This document shows positions 17,751 to 25,079 of a stretch of DNA of 40,028 nucleotides, piece after piece. The stretch is from Bacteroidales bacterium (GTDB lineage: Bacteria; Bacteroidota; Bacteroidia; Bacteroidales; UBA932). Both the position numbers and the translations under genes were made by a program. The notes under the pieces were generated by a model. It ran no database searches. It was not told where the DNA came from and saw nothing but the letters and a program-made list of their open reading frames with translations. Within the stretch, counting starts at the first letter, position 1. Every line of letters starts with the position of its first letter. The DNA is taken from assembly GCA_017502125.1 (NCBI GenBank), contig JAFVVN010000005.1, positions 1-40,028 of the forward strand. Direction: 5' to 3'.

Positions 17751-18137
17751 ATGATTAAAAAATTTATTCCATTTTTATTGGCACTTGCAGTCATGTTCTG
17801 CACGATGCCGATGCGGGGCGATTCTCCACCACCTCCAATCTCGTATGAGATACCTATAAAAGGGACTGGTTCACATGATATGATCCGTACCCTCTGCGAC
17901 ATCCAAGCCTGCTACTACGGCATGCTCTCCGCAGTCTGCACTTCTGTTGCATCCGACCTCGGAGAAATCGATGTCACGGTGACCAACTGCTCGACAGGAG
18001 AATTATGGGAAGACACCTTTGATTCATCCACCGAGTCCCAGCACCTCATCCAGATTTCTTCCACCCCAGGCCTCTACGAAGTCACCTACACCACCGAATC
18101 CGGTGACCTCTACGAGGGAACATTTATGATTGAATAA
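17751..18137 (+). CDS. DUF3244-like small exported protein
   Basis: The product has 128 residues with a signal peptide (MIKKFIPFLLALAVMFC then TMPMRGDSPPPP). The mature part has the pattern I associate with DUF3244: IPIKGTG near the start and a beta-rich end (ITVTNCSTGELW-like and SSTPGLYEVTYTTESGDLYEG) resembling a small Ig-like fold. Such proteins in Bacteroidales are often next to TPR-HTH regulators and secreted peptidases; function is unknown. Internal Cys residues are Cys47, Cys53, Cys62 and Cys79. The gene is first behind the promoter at 17681-17714. Confidence 0.65.
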   Translation: MIKKFIPFLLALAVMFCTMPMRGDSPPPPISYEIPIKGTGSHDMIRTLCDIQACYYGMLSAVCTSVASDLGEIDVTVTNCSTGELWEDTFDSSTESQHLIQISSTPGLYEVTYTTESGDLYEGTFMIE

Positions 18138-18155
18138 CCTTTAAAATAAATAGAA

Positions 18156-18782
18156 ATGAAAAAGATAATTGTTTTAGTAGCATTGACAGTAATGTCGTGC
18201 TTCGCATATTCTAATATGGCTTTTGCACAAATCAAATATGGAACCAATGGTATTCTTCTTGGAAATGTTAATCAGAGGTATGCTCATTATGCAATAACTG
18301 CTGCATTGAACGGAATCTACTTCCAGCATACGAATAATCGTTTTTTTCAGTTGGATGTGGCACCCACCGGTGCACCAAGACTTGCAGGACATAATAATCA
18401 GATCGTGTTTTATAATTCGGCTACTAGTGCATACAATTCGATACAGGTAAGTCAAGTACTAAATTATTCCGATGCAAGGGCCAAGACTGGAGTACGGAAT
18501 TTTAAAAGTGGAATAGATGTTATTAAACGTCTCAGACCTGTTTCCTATAATTTTATCGGAAACCAAAAGAGGAATGCGGCCTCGAATCAGTATACCGGCA
18601 GTAATGTTGAGATAGGTCTGCTTGCGCAAGAACTTGAAGAGGTGCTTCCAAATTTAGTGTTCACTGATGACGAGGGAAGAAAACTTGTTGACTATGTTTC
18701 TTTGATTCCTGTTTTGATAGATGCCGTACAGACGCTCCAGCAGGAAGTGGACATGCTTAAGTCGAAAGCAGTCATAAAATAA
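18156..18782 (+). CDS. Secreted protein with S74 intramolecular-chaperone domain
   Basis: The product has 208 residues. A signal peptide (cleavage likely after AFA, residue 24) precedes a short beta-rich part. The C-terminal half is a peptidase S74 chaperone domain: SDARAKTGVRNF near 108 with the conserved Ser-Asp, IKRLRPVSYNF, IGLLAQELEEVLPNLV near 158, VDYVSLIPVLIDAVQTLQQEV, then a terminal coiled coil. In phage tail spikes this domain drives trimer assembly and then cuts itself off. Here it has a Sec signal and no phage neighbours, so it is a cellular surface or periplasmic fibre-like protein. Substrate or ligand is unknown. Confidence 0.8.
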   Translation: MKKIIVLVALTVMSCFAYSNMAFAQIKYGTNGILLGNVNQRYAHYAITAALNGIYFQHTNNRFFQLDVAPTGAPRLAGHNNQIVFYNSATSAYNSIQVSQVLNYSDARAKTGVRNFKSGIDVIKRLRPVSYNFIGNQKRNAASNQYTGSNVEIGLLAQELEEVLPNLVFTDDEGRKLVDYVSLIPVLIDAVQTLQQEVDMLKSKAVIK

Positions 18783-18804
18783 CTGATTTATAAGCGAAAG
18801 AGTT

Positions 18805-20622
18805 ATGAGATTATTCAATAAAGCAATACCTGTTATGTTGCTTTCTTGCATAACTATGTTTTCGTGCGTTGAAGAACCGGCCCAGATTGTTGAAGAGCCT
18901 GTTGAGGAGGAAACTAATAGTGATGTCAGGGTACTGACTCGTTCTTCCGTAAATGAGTATACGACTCTTCCTAATCCATACGCATTGGAAGTTATGCAGG
19001 AAGTATATGACATATACAGCGAGACAGATGTGACTTTGGAGGCGACAGACCTATATGTGAAATTTATGCCTAAAGATAGTCTGGAACTTCAGCGGCTCAA
19101 GTATGATTATGATCTTGAATTGTTTGATTATCCTCTTGATATAGATCTTGCCGATGGTGATGTTTATGTCAACCATGATCTACCGCAAAGTGATCTTGTG
19201 TGGGTATACACAACAGTAAAACCAGACTTTGTATTTCCATCTGGTATATCATATGAAATCCTTGAGTACTGCTATATACCAGGAGATGGTGAGACAGTAG
19301 GGATTCCGACTAAAGCAGGAGTAGTCAACGTTGAGGATGCAGCATTTGCATTGATGGGATATGATGAACCGGCCCCGGTTGATACTCGTGCCGTTGCAAC
19401 TCCTCAAGGTATAATAAAGGTTCGTGATAATGATCGTGGATCAGATGTTCCGGTTAAGGGTGTCAAAGTGAGATGCAATCGATTGGTGAAGTGGGCTAGC
19501 GTATATACTGATGAGAATGGTTTGTATGTCATGGATAAGTCTTTCAGGTATAGACCATATTATTCGATTATCTTTGAGAATACTAAAGGTTTTGATATTT
19601 GGGGTAATTGGGGACCGATTGCAGGAGCTCATTACAATATGGGAAAACAAAGCAATACAGGCTATTCTATAAATATTGGAACCACCAATGATGCTTGGCT
19701 ATGGGCGGCGGTCAATAATGCGGCATATGAATACTATAAGATGTGTGAGCAGACAGGAATTCTAAAACCTCCCGCAGATTTAAAAATATGGGTATGGAAG
19801 AATGTAGTTTCTTCGTCAGCTCCAATGCTCAGCAAGGTTATGGATGCACTGAAATTAAGGGGTCAATCATCAGTAGAGAAATTCTTTTATGATATTTCTT
19901 TTAACTTGATTAATAGTATGCTTTGTCTTGTTCTCCCTGATATAACGATTGGAGGTGATGATGGTTTTGGATCCTTCAAGACTTATGGACGTATTTATCA
20001 GACAGTACACCATGAACTTGCCCATTCGAGTCATTTTAGCAAGGTTGGGGTTTCTTATTGGACTGATTATATCGTATACATCATTTCATGTCTGGGTTAT
20101 GGCGATGGAACGAAAAATAAGGCTGAGTTATGTGGAATTGGAGAAATGTGGGGATATTATATGGGATATGCACAAGCTATCAGCATTTATAACAGTTCTG
20201 CGTTAATGCCGATATCTGAAATTGAAAATTGGATTTATCCACATGTATTTTGGGAACTGGATTCAACACAAGTGTTATCTAAAAAGCAGATATATGACTG
20301 TCTGACATCAGAAGTCGACACTTATGACGAGCTGGTCTCCAAAATGTATAACTTATATCCTGATAAGGCTGTTGATATCCAAAATGTATTCAGCAAGTAT
20401 CCGAAAGTAAGTCATAGTGTCACTATCCCTGCTGGCAATGTTACATGTTCCAACCGGAATATCACCTCATCTACTACGATAAGTGGTGATAATATCTTTG
20501 TTGAGAATGTCACAGTGAGCAATGGGGCTACCTTGAGGCTGGATGCAGGTACTTCGATAACAATCAATAAGCCTTTTACCGTTGAAAGCGGTTCAGAATT
20601 GATCATGACTAGAGGTAATTAA
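18805..20622 (+). CDS. Large lipoprotein with HELAH metallopeptidase motif and C-terminal beta-repeat
   Basis: The product has 605 residues. The lipobox is MFSC (Cys21), followed by an acidic stretch (VEEPAQIVEEPVEEE), compatible with surface export. A CarboxypepD-regulatory-like beta domain lies near 195-260 (KGVKVRCNRL, VYTDENGLYVMDK). HHELAHSSH at 402-410 contains HExxH (His403, Glu404, His407), and a Glu near 442 (GIGEMWGYYMG) could be the third zinc ligand as in gluzincins. The last 70 residues form a beta-helix-like repeat (SNGATLRLDAGTSITIN) often found at Bacteroidota protein ends. Peptidase activity is an inference from the motif and I cannot name the family. Confidence 0.6.
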   Translation: MRLFNKAIPVMLLSCITMFSCVEEPAQIVEEPVEEETNSDVRVLTRSSVNEYTTLPNPYALEVMQEVYDIYSETDVTLEATDLYVKFMPKDSLELQRLKYDYDLELFDYPLDIDLADGDVYVNHDLPQSDLVWVYTTVKPDFVFPSGISYEILEYCYIPGDGETVGIPTKAGVVNVEDAAFALMGYDEPAPVDTRAVATPQGIIKVRDNDRGSDVPVKGVKVRCNRLVKWASVYTDENGLYVMDKSFRYRPYYSIIFENTKGFDIWGNWGPIAGAHYNMGKQSNTGYSINIGTTNDAWLWAAVNNAAYEYYKMCEQTGILKPPADLKIWVWKNVVSSSAPMLSKVMDALKLRGQSSVEKFFYDISFNLINSMLCLVLPDITIGGDDGFGSFKTYGRIYQTVHHELAHSSHFSKVGVSYWTDYIVYIISCLGYGDGTKNKAELCGIGEMWGYYMGYAQAISIYNSSALMPISEIENWIYPHVFWELDSTQVLSKKQIYDCLTSEVDTYDELVSKMYNLYPDKAVDIQNVFSKYPKVSHSVTIPAGNVTCSNRNITSSTTISGDNIFVENVTVSNGATLRLDAGTSITINKPFTVESGSELIMTRGN

Positions 20623-20639
20623 GCGAAAAGAAATCTCCA

Positions 20640-22052
20640 ATGCTATTTAATTCATATACCTTTGCCATTTTTTTTATGGCAGTCTTCATTTTGATGTGGC
20701 TGCCATTGAAAAGGTATAGGTGGGAATGGCAGAATATCGTCATTTTGGTGGCGGGTTATGTCTTTTATGCTTGGTGGGATTGGAGATTTCTGGCTTTAAT
20801 CTTTTTGACTTCTTTGACCAGTTGGGTGTCAGGCCTGCTGATAGAGCGAGCTGTATATCCTAGACTTGTTTCAGGACTTAACATTGCGATCAATATCGGA
20901 ATATTGTTCTGTTTCAAGTATTTTAATTTTTTTATAAACGGGTTCGTCGGTCTGTTCTCATTATTTGGCATATCGATGACGGGATGTACATTAGATGTGA
21001 TACTTCCAGTTGGGATAAGTTTCTATACATTCCAGGCATTGAGCTACTCCATTGATGTATATAGAGGAAGAATCAGAGCCTGTCATGACCCCATAAGTTT
21101 CTTTGCATTCGTCAGTTTTTTCCCAGCTCTTGTTGCTGGTCCGATAGAGCGTGCTCAGAATCTTCTTCCCCAATTTGAATATGAAAAGAATTTTGATTAC
21201 GATGATGCCATAGAAGGGGCTTTCATGCTCTTGTATGGTCTTTTCTTGAAGATTGTGATTGCTGACAGACTGGCTGTATTTGTTGACAACTCATGGAAAG
21301 ATATTGCATCGCTGACTACGGTTCCTGTTCTTATATCAATCATATTTTTTGCTTTTCAGTTATATCTTGATTTCGCTTCGTACTCTGAAATAGCAAAGGG
21401 TATAGGTAGACTTTTAGGTTTTAAAGTCATGACGAACTTCAGGAGACCGTATCAGTCCAGATCCTTTAAAGAATTTTGGAAGCGGTGGCATATATCCCTG
21501 TCGTCTTGGTTTATGGATTATGTTTATATTCCTCTTGGCGGTAATAGGAAAGGTGAAGCCAGGAGATTCATGAATCTTATGATTGTATTCTTTCTAAGTG
21601 GCCTTTGGCACGGATCTTCTTGGACCTTCGTCTTATGGGGAGTCTTGAACGGTTTGTTTGTCTTTGCTGTTGACAGGTTTTTGCGTCCGGACAAATCAGT
21701 GAATTGTATCATTATATTCATATGTTGGGCATTAACCCTAATTTTGTTTAGGTCTCCTGATTTGTTTTCCGCGGCTGATTTCATCAGACATATGTTTATA
21801 TTTAACGGTTTTGAAACATTAAGTACTTATGGACTCTGTTCAAGCGAACTTATATTCTCCATATTTCTGATAGTAGCACTCGTAATGTGCGAAATAATTC
21901 AAGAGAAATATGGAGAATATATATTGAGAATAAAAAATTATAATAATTATATATTCCATTATTTTGCAGCTGTCCTGGTCATAATGTTGATTGTCTTGTT
22001 TGGCAGGTATGGAGTAGGGAACGACAGCGGTTTCATATATTTCCAATTCTGA
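20640..22052 (+). CDS. MBOAT-family membrane O-acyltransferase (AlgI-like)
   Basis: The product has 470 residues with about ten hydrophobic membrane segments. The AlgI/DltB-type pattern is clear: NSYTFAIFF and YVFYAWWDWRFL at the start, LPVGISFYTFQALSYSIDVYRG near 120-140, FRRPYQSRSFKEFWKRWHIS near 265-285, YIPLGGNRKG, and SGLWHGSSWTFVLWG with the conserved His324. Proteins of this group move acyl (usually acetyl) groups across the membrane to an extracytoplasmic sugar polymer. The next gene, 4 bases on, is an SGNH-like partner. No polymer biosynthesis genes are adjacent, so the acceptor is unknown. Confidence 0.9.
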   Translation: MLFNSYTFAIFFMAVFILMWLPLKRYRWEWQNIVILVAGYVFYAWWDWRFLALIFLTSLTSWVSGLLIERAVYPRLVSGLNIAINIGILFCFKYFNFFINGFVGLFSLFGISMTGCTLDVILPVGISFYTFQALSYSIDVYRGRIRACHDPISFFAFVSFFPALVAGPIERAQNLLPQFEYEKNFDYDDAIEGAFMLLYGLFLKIVIADRLAVFVDNSWKDIASLTTVPVLISIIFFAFQLYLDFASYSEIAKGIGRLLGFKVMTNFRRPYQSRSFKEFWKRWHISLSSWFMDYVYIPLGGNRKGEARRFMNLMIVFFLSGLWHGSSWTFVLWGVLNGLFVFAVDRFLRPDKSVNCIIIFICWALTLILFRSPDLFSAADFIRHMFIFNGFETLSTYGLCSSELIFSIFLIVALVMCEIIQEKYGEYILRIKNYNNYIFHYFAAVLVIMLIVLFGRYGVGNDSGFIYFQF

Positions 22053-22056
22053 CATA

Positions 22057-23091
22057 ATGAAAAATAGAGTGAATATCAGGTCAAAGACCTTTTTTGTTTT
22101 TTGTATAGAGTGTATGGCTGTACTTTGTACGGTGATTGCCATTATTTGTGTGATTGATAAGCGCAGAATCTTTGCTTATGATGAATCCAATAATCACACA
22201 GGTAAGCGTTGGGACTATCTATACAGGTATGAGGGTAGAATGTGCATTGACGTGTTGGTGTTGGGAAACTCCCACGCCTATACTGGCTTATTGCCGGAGG
22301 AAATGAGCAGGCGCCTTGGAAAGACCTGTTTTATTTTAGCCTCCCAAGGCAATTATCTGACAGATGCATATTATATGTTGAAAGAAGCCCTTGAAGTGTC
22401 TTTACCGGAATTGGTTGTTATTGAAACTTATCTTATCCGGGAGTATGATCAGAAGAATTTAAAGGCAGGTGATTTAATATGTCAGATACAGAGTTTTGAT
22501 GCAAGACGAAGCAGATGGCAGAAATTCTATTCAACTTTTGAGTTGTTCTCATTTGAAAATGCTCCTTATGCGTGGTCCTCCACATTAAGAAATCATAGTT
22601 ACATTTTTGATAATGTTGATCAGTTGCGATACAATTTTGCTCATCCTCATCCTCCAAAGTATCCCAACGAGCTCTATCTTGGACGTTATATTCGGTTTCT
22701 TACGGGAATAGAACAAGATATTCTTGAAAGATATGATAACGAAGGGGCTCCTGTAGATGGTCGAGAGATGACGGTAAGTACAGACGCATTTAAAGCGATG
22801 GAAAAAATCTCATACCTTTGTAAAGAAAAGGGTATCAAAGTGATGTTTTTGACGCTCCCGATGTATAAAGATCATGTGGGTAATTATGCCGAATGGAAAA
22901 GAAACCTTTCGGGACTGATAGGCAGATATGATTACCCATGGTTAGATCTTCAGTATGATTACAATGATGAGATTTTTGGACCTGAGTGTTTCGAGAATAC
23001 ATATAGAAAGAACCAGCATATGACGGCCACAGGTGCTTTGAGAGCATCTGCATTAGTCTCAGAGTACATAGAATCGATGCTGTTAATATAG
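22057..23091 (+). CDS. SGNH/GDSL-like membrane-anchored acyltransferase partner
   Basis: The product has 344 residues. An N-terminal membrane anchor (about 11-33) places the rest outside the cytoplasm. VLVLGNSHAYTG (66-77) is the block I motif with candidate nucleophile Ser72, ASQGNYLTDAYYM supplies a Gly/Asn block, and His321 (in NQHMTATGA) is the candidate catalytic His. Partners of MBOAT proteins of this type (AlgJ/AlgX-like) complete acetyl transfer to the polysaccharide. In most SGNH enzymes an Asp lies three residues before the His; here that residue is Lys, so the catalytic site may be altered. It follows the MBOAT gene by 4 bases, which supports a working pair. Confidence 0.75.
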   Translation: MKNRVNIRSKTFFVFCIECMAVLCTVIAIICVIDKRRIFAYDESNNHTGKRWDYLYRYEGRMCIDVLVLGNSHAYTGLLPEEMSRRLGKTCFILASQGNYLTDAYYMLKEALEVSLPELVVIETYLIREYDQKNLKAGDLICQIQSFDARRSRWQKFYSTFELFSFENAPYAWSSTLRNHSYIFDNVDQLRYNFAHPHPPKYPNELYLGRYIRFLTGIEQDILERYDNEGAPVDGREMTVSTDAFKAMEKISYLCKEKGIKVMFLTLPMYKDHVGNYAEWKRNLSGLIGRYDYPWLDLQYDYNDEIFGPECFENTYRKNQHMTATGALRASALVSEYIESMLLI

Positions 23092-23130
23092 AATGTATTA
23101 TTTTTGTAAAATTAATAGTTATCAGAGGCT

Positions 23131-23550
23131 ATGAAGAAACTTATATCAGGTGTTTTGATGATTTTGATGTCTACCTCCTGCATCTTTTTCATATGGGATA
23201 CAGAGCCTTCGGGAAAGACAGCGTATTGGTATATTAAGAACTCGACTGATATCCCCTTAAGTGTATCATGGGTGAAAGATACGTCAGAATATCTTTCAGT
23301 TGGAGACTCCCTTTGTATCCAAGGAGGTGGGATGTATCAGCCGCTACATCCACCTCAGTTTAAACATTCCATGAGATTTTATAATATTTATGTTTATGAT
23401 GAGGACGGAAATGAGTTATGCAGATGGGTGGAGGGAGAAATACAGGAAGGTCAGCGAAACATCTATGAAGAAGAATACTGGACCCACTACCGTGACAGTT
23501 TGGATTATATATGGGTCTTTGATATAAAAGAAGAAGATTTTGCCTATTGA
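23131..23550 (+). CDS. Small lipoprotein, unknown function
   Basis: The product has 139 residues with a lipobox at Cys17 (MSTSC). The mature part is beta-rich with many aromatic residues (TAYWYIKNSTDIPLSVSW; YDEDGNELCRWVEGE), an Ig-like look without a family I can name. A TATTTTTG box (23099-23106) lies 24 bases before the start but has no good -33. It is one of several lipoproteins in this accessory block. The stop codon is followed directly, in the same frame, by the remnant described next. Confidence 0.6.
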   Translation: MKKLISGVLMILMSTSCIFFIWDTEPSGKTAYWYIKNSTDIPLSVSWVKDTSEYLSVGDSLCIQGGGMYQPLHPPQFKHSMRFYNIYVYDEDGNELCRWVEGEIQEGQRNIYEEEYWTHYRDSLDYIWVFDIKEEDFAY

Positions 23551-23661
23551 GTGCTATTTTTTTTATCATCATGTGCTGATTCAGCTAAGCCTAAGGTTAC
23601 TGTGGATGCTCTTTTTTGGGGAGAAGATATCGTGTATATTGAGTCTGATTTATCAGGATAA
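23523..23661 (+). pseudogene. Decayed small lipoprotein gene with frameshift in a T run
   Basis: From 23551 an open stretch of 36 codons reads LFFLSSCADSAKPKV and ends at 23661, with a lipobox LSSC but too short a leader. In the other frame, just upstream from 23523, the sequence reads YKRRRFCLLSAIF, a typical basic n-region and hydrophobic core. Joining the two needs removal of one T from the 8-T run at 23557-23564, giving KRRRFCLLSAIFLSSC. No ATG is left in front (TAT at 23523). I read it as a small lipoprotein gene that lost its start and gained a T. A sequencing error explains the T but not the missing start. Confidence 0.45.
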
Positions 23662-23684
23662 TCTTTAATCAAAAGTATTAAACC

Positions 23685-24272
23685 ATGAAAAAGAATCTTG
23701 CATTGGTTTTTATATCCAGTTTTTTGGTGGTCGGGTGTATTGTTCCAGCTTGGCTTGATATGTTTGACAGGATAGAATATGAAGATTTGGAGAGGCGTCC
23801 GGTCTATCTCTGTCTTGATGGTGAGAAATTCATGACGGAGAAGGATAAGAGGGAAAGGCGTCTTCGTATGTTTAAAATACCAGAAGTAGCATGTGCATCA
23901 CTTGCTAAGACTGAGGATGGTTCGAGATTCAACTATATACGAAATATCCCTGTGGATTGTGATTTTGCAGATTCTTTACATCTTAGATTGTATTTTAACG
24001 ATTTACCTTCTTTTCCGGAAACGGGTGTAAAATATGTCAGTAATGATCCTGAATTTAATAAATATCATATAATGTCGCGTATTGATTTTTTGAGAGGCGG
24101 ACGATCTGAAAATTCTGCAACGGAATCATGGATTCAGTTTACTGTGATAGATACATTGAATAAAGTGGTGAGCGGTATGTTTGAATTCAATGCAAAGAAT
24201 ATTCATAACGAGGATCTCACGTACTCAGTCACAGAAGGAGTATTTGAGAATATACCTCTTATTTACAAATGA
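23685..24272 (+). CDS. Lipoprotein, unknown function
   Basis: The product has 195 residues with a lipobox at Cys18 (LVVGC). The mature part contains a charged segment (EKDKRERRLRMF near 63-74) and a beta-rich C-terminus (ESWIQFTVIDTLNKVVSGMF, FNAKN, YSVTEGVFENIPLIYK). This end resembles small Bacteroidales lipoproteins in which a gain-of-fold FEFxAKN and a DGxF motif recur, but I cannot name a family. It is 10 bases before the next gene, in the same direction. Confidence 0.6.
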   Translation: MKKNLALVFISSFLVVGCIVPAWLDMFDRIEYEDLERRPVYLCLDGEKFMTEKDKRERRLRMFKIPEVACASLAKTEDGSRFNYIRNIPVDCDFADSLHLRLYFNDLPSFPETGVKYVSNDPEFNKYHIMSRIDFLRGGRSENSATESWIQFTVIDTLNKVVSGMFEFNAKNIHNEDLTYSVTEGVFENIPLIYK

Positions 24273-24282
24273 AAAAATAGCT

Positions 24283-24765
24283 ATGAAGAAATTGATTTTA
24301 ATGACAGTTGTGTTGCTGTTCTCCGGGATGGCGCTGTCGGCACAGGGTAGCCGTGCCTTTGAAAAGGGTTATCGTGGAAATGTGAACATCGGTGGAGAGA
24401 TCAGCGTGACCAAGGGATGGACGCAGAATTCTGTCGGGCTGACAACGTCGCATGGCTACAGTTTCGGTGATGGAATGTATTTAGGTGGAGGATTGGGATT
24501 CGGAATCGACATGGGTGGAGATTATGCGAGCATTCCTGTGTTCTTTGATGCCAAATACAATATCGTCGACTGGAAATTGAGCCCATATGTGGACTGTCGC
24601 GTGGGAATGGAACTGTATGTTGATGGTGGTGAGTGTGCATTCATGGCTTCTCCTGGAGTGGGATTCGACTATCGTATGATGAGTTTCCGTGTCGGGTATA
24701 AGTGCAAGGCCGGAAACGGATTCAAGCTCAATGCTGTTTCACTGTCAGTGGCAGTCAATTTCTAA
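24283..24765 (+). CDS. Small outer-membrane beta-barrel protein
   Basis: The product has 160 residues, beginning with a signal peptide (MKKLILMTVVLLFSGMALSAQ). The mature sequence has alternating Gly/aromatic strands (YRGNVNIGGEISVTKGW, GMYLGGGLGFGIDMGG, FRVGYKC) and ends in VAVNF, the terminal Phe typical of outer membrane barrels. The size fits an 8-stranded barrel. I chose ATG 24283 over an in-frame start at 24181 inside the previous gene because only it gives a signal peptide. It is the last gene of the block, followed by a strong terminator. Confidence 0.75.
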   Translation: MKKLILMTVVLLFSGMALSAQGSRAFEKGYRGNVNIGGEISVTKGWTQNSVGLTTSHGYSFGDGMYLGGGLGFGIDMGGDYASIPVFFDAKYNIVDWKLSPYVDCRVGMELYVDGGECAFMASPGVGFDYRMMSFRVGYKCKAGNGFKLNAVSLSVAVNF

Positions 24766-24770
24766 GGGAA

Positions 24771-24820
24771 ACCGTCAGGCAGAAAATTGCATCAAAAACT
24801 GCCTGACGGTATTGTTTTTT
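24771..24820 (+). terminator. Intrinsic terminator at the end of the accessory block
   Basis: ACCGTCAGGCAG (24771-24782) pairs perfectly with CTGCCTGACGGT (24799-24810), followed by ATTGTTTTTT. The stem carries the 14-base edge motif also seen at 15551-15564. Confidence 0.85.
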
Positions 24821-25079
24821 GCTGTTTGGAGCCGTTTTCGGGGACCGACAGGCAGAGTTTGGGCTGAAACAGCGCCTGACTGTGCCGGCCGGCATCTTTC
24901 CACCGGATTCAGGGGCGGCGTAAGGCTATCCGGTGCTGACAGGAAAGGTGTCGGGAGAGGGTATCCGGACTTGGGGAATTGGTGTGATTATTAATTTTTT
25001 ACAGATTCCTTACTTTGTATATTGCCATATAATACATATATTTGCGTACTAATGACATTAAAACTAACTGAATTTTTGT
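24821..25079. other. Spacer before the PUL, GC-rich first part
   Basis: 24830-24980 is clearly richer in GC than the genes before it and contains a 12-base perfect palindrome TGCCGGCCGGCA (24883-24894). No gene with support is seen. The last 70 bases are AT-rich and hold the PUL promoter. Confidence 0.5.
25014..25044 (+). promoter_or_regulatory. Promoter of the polysaccharide utilization locus
   Basis: TTTG (25014-25017), a 19-base spacer and TATATTTG (25037-25044) match the Bacteroidota consensus exactly. The start codon at 25080 follows after a leader of about 30 bases. Confidence 0.8.

Noticed and set aside
24689-24994. Plus-strand open frame crossing the terminator after the small barrel gene
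   Set aside because: It overlaps the barrel gene and the terminator stem and reads as translated GC-rich non-coding sequence.
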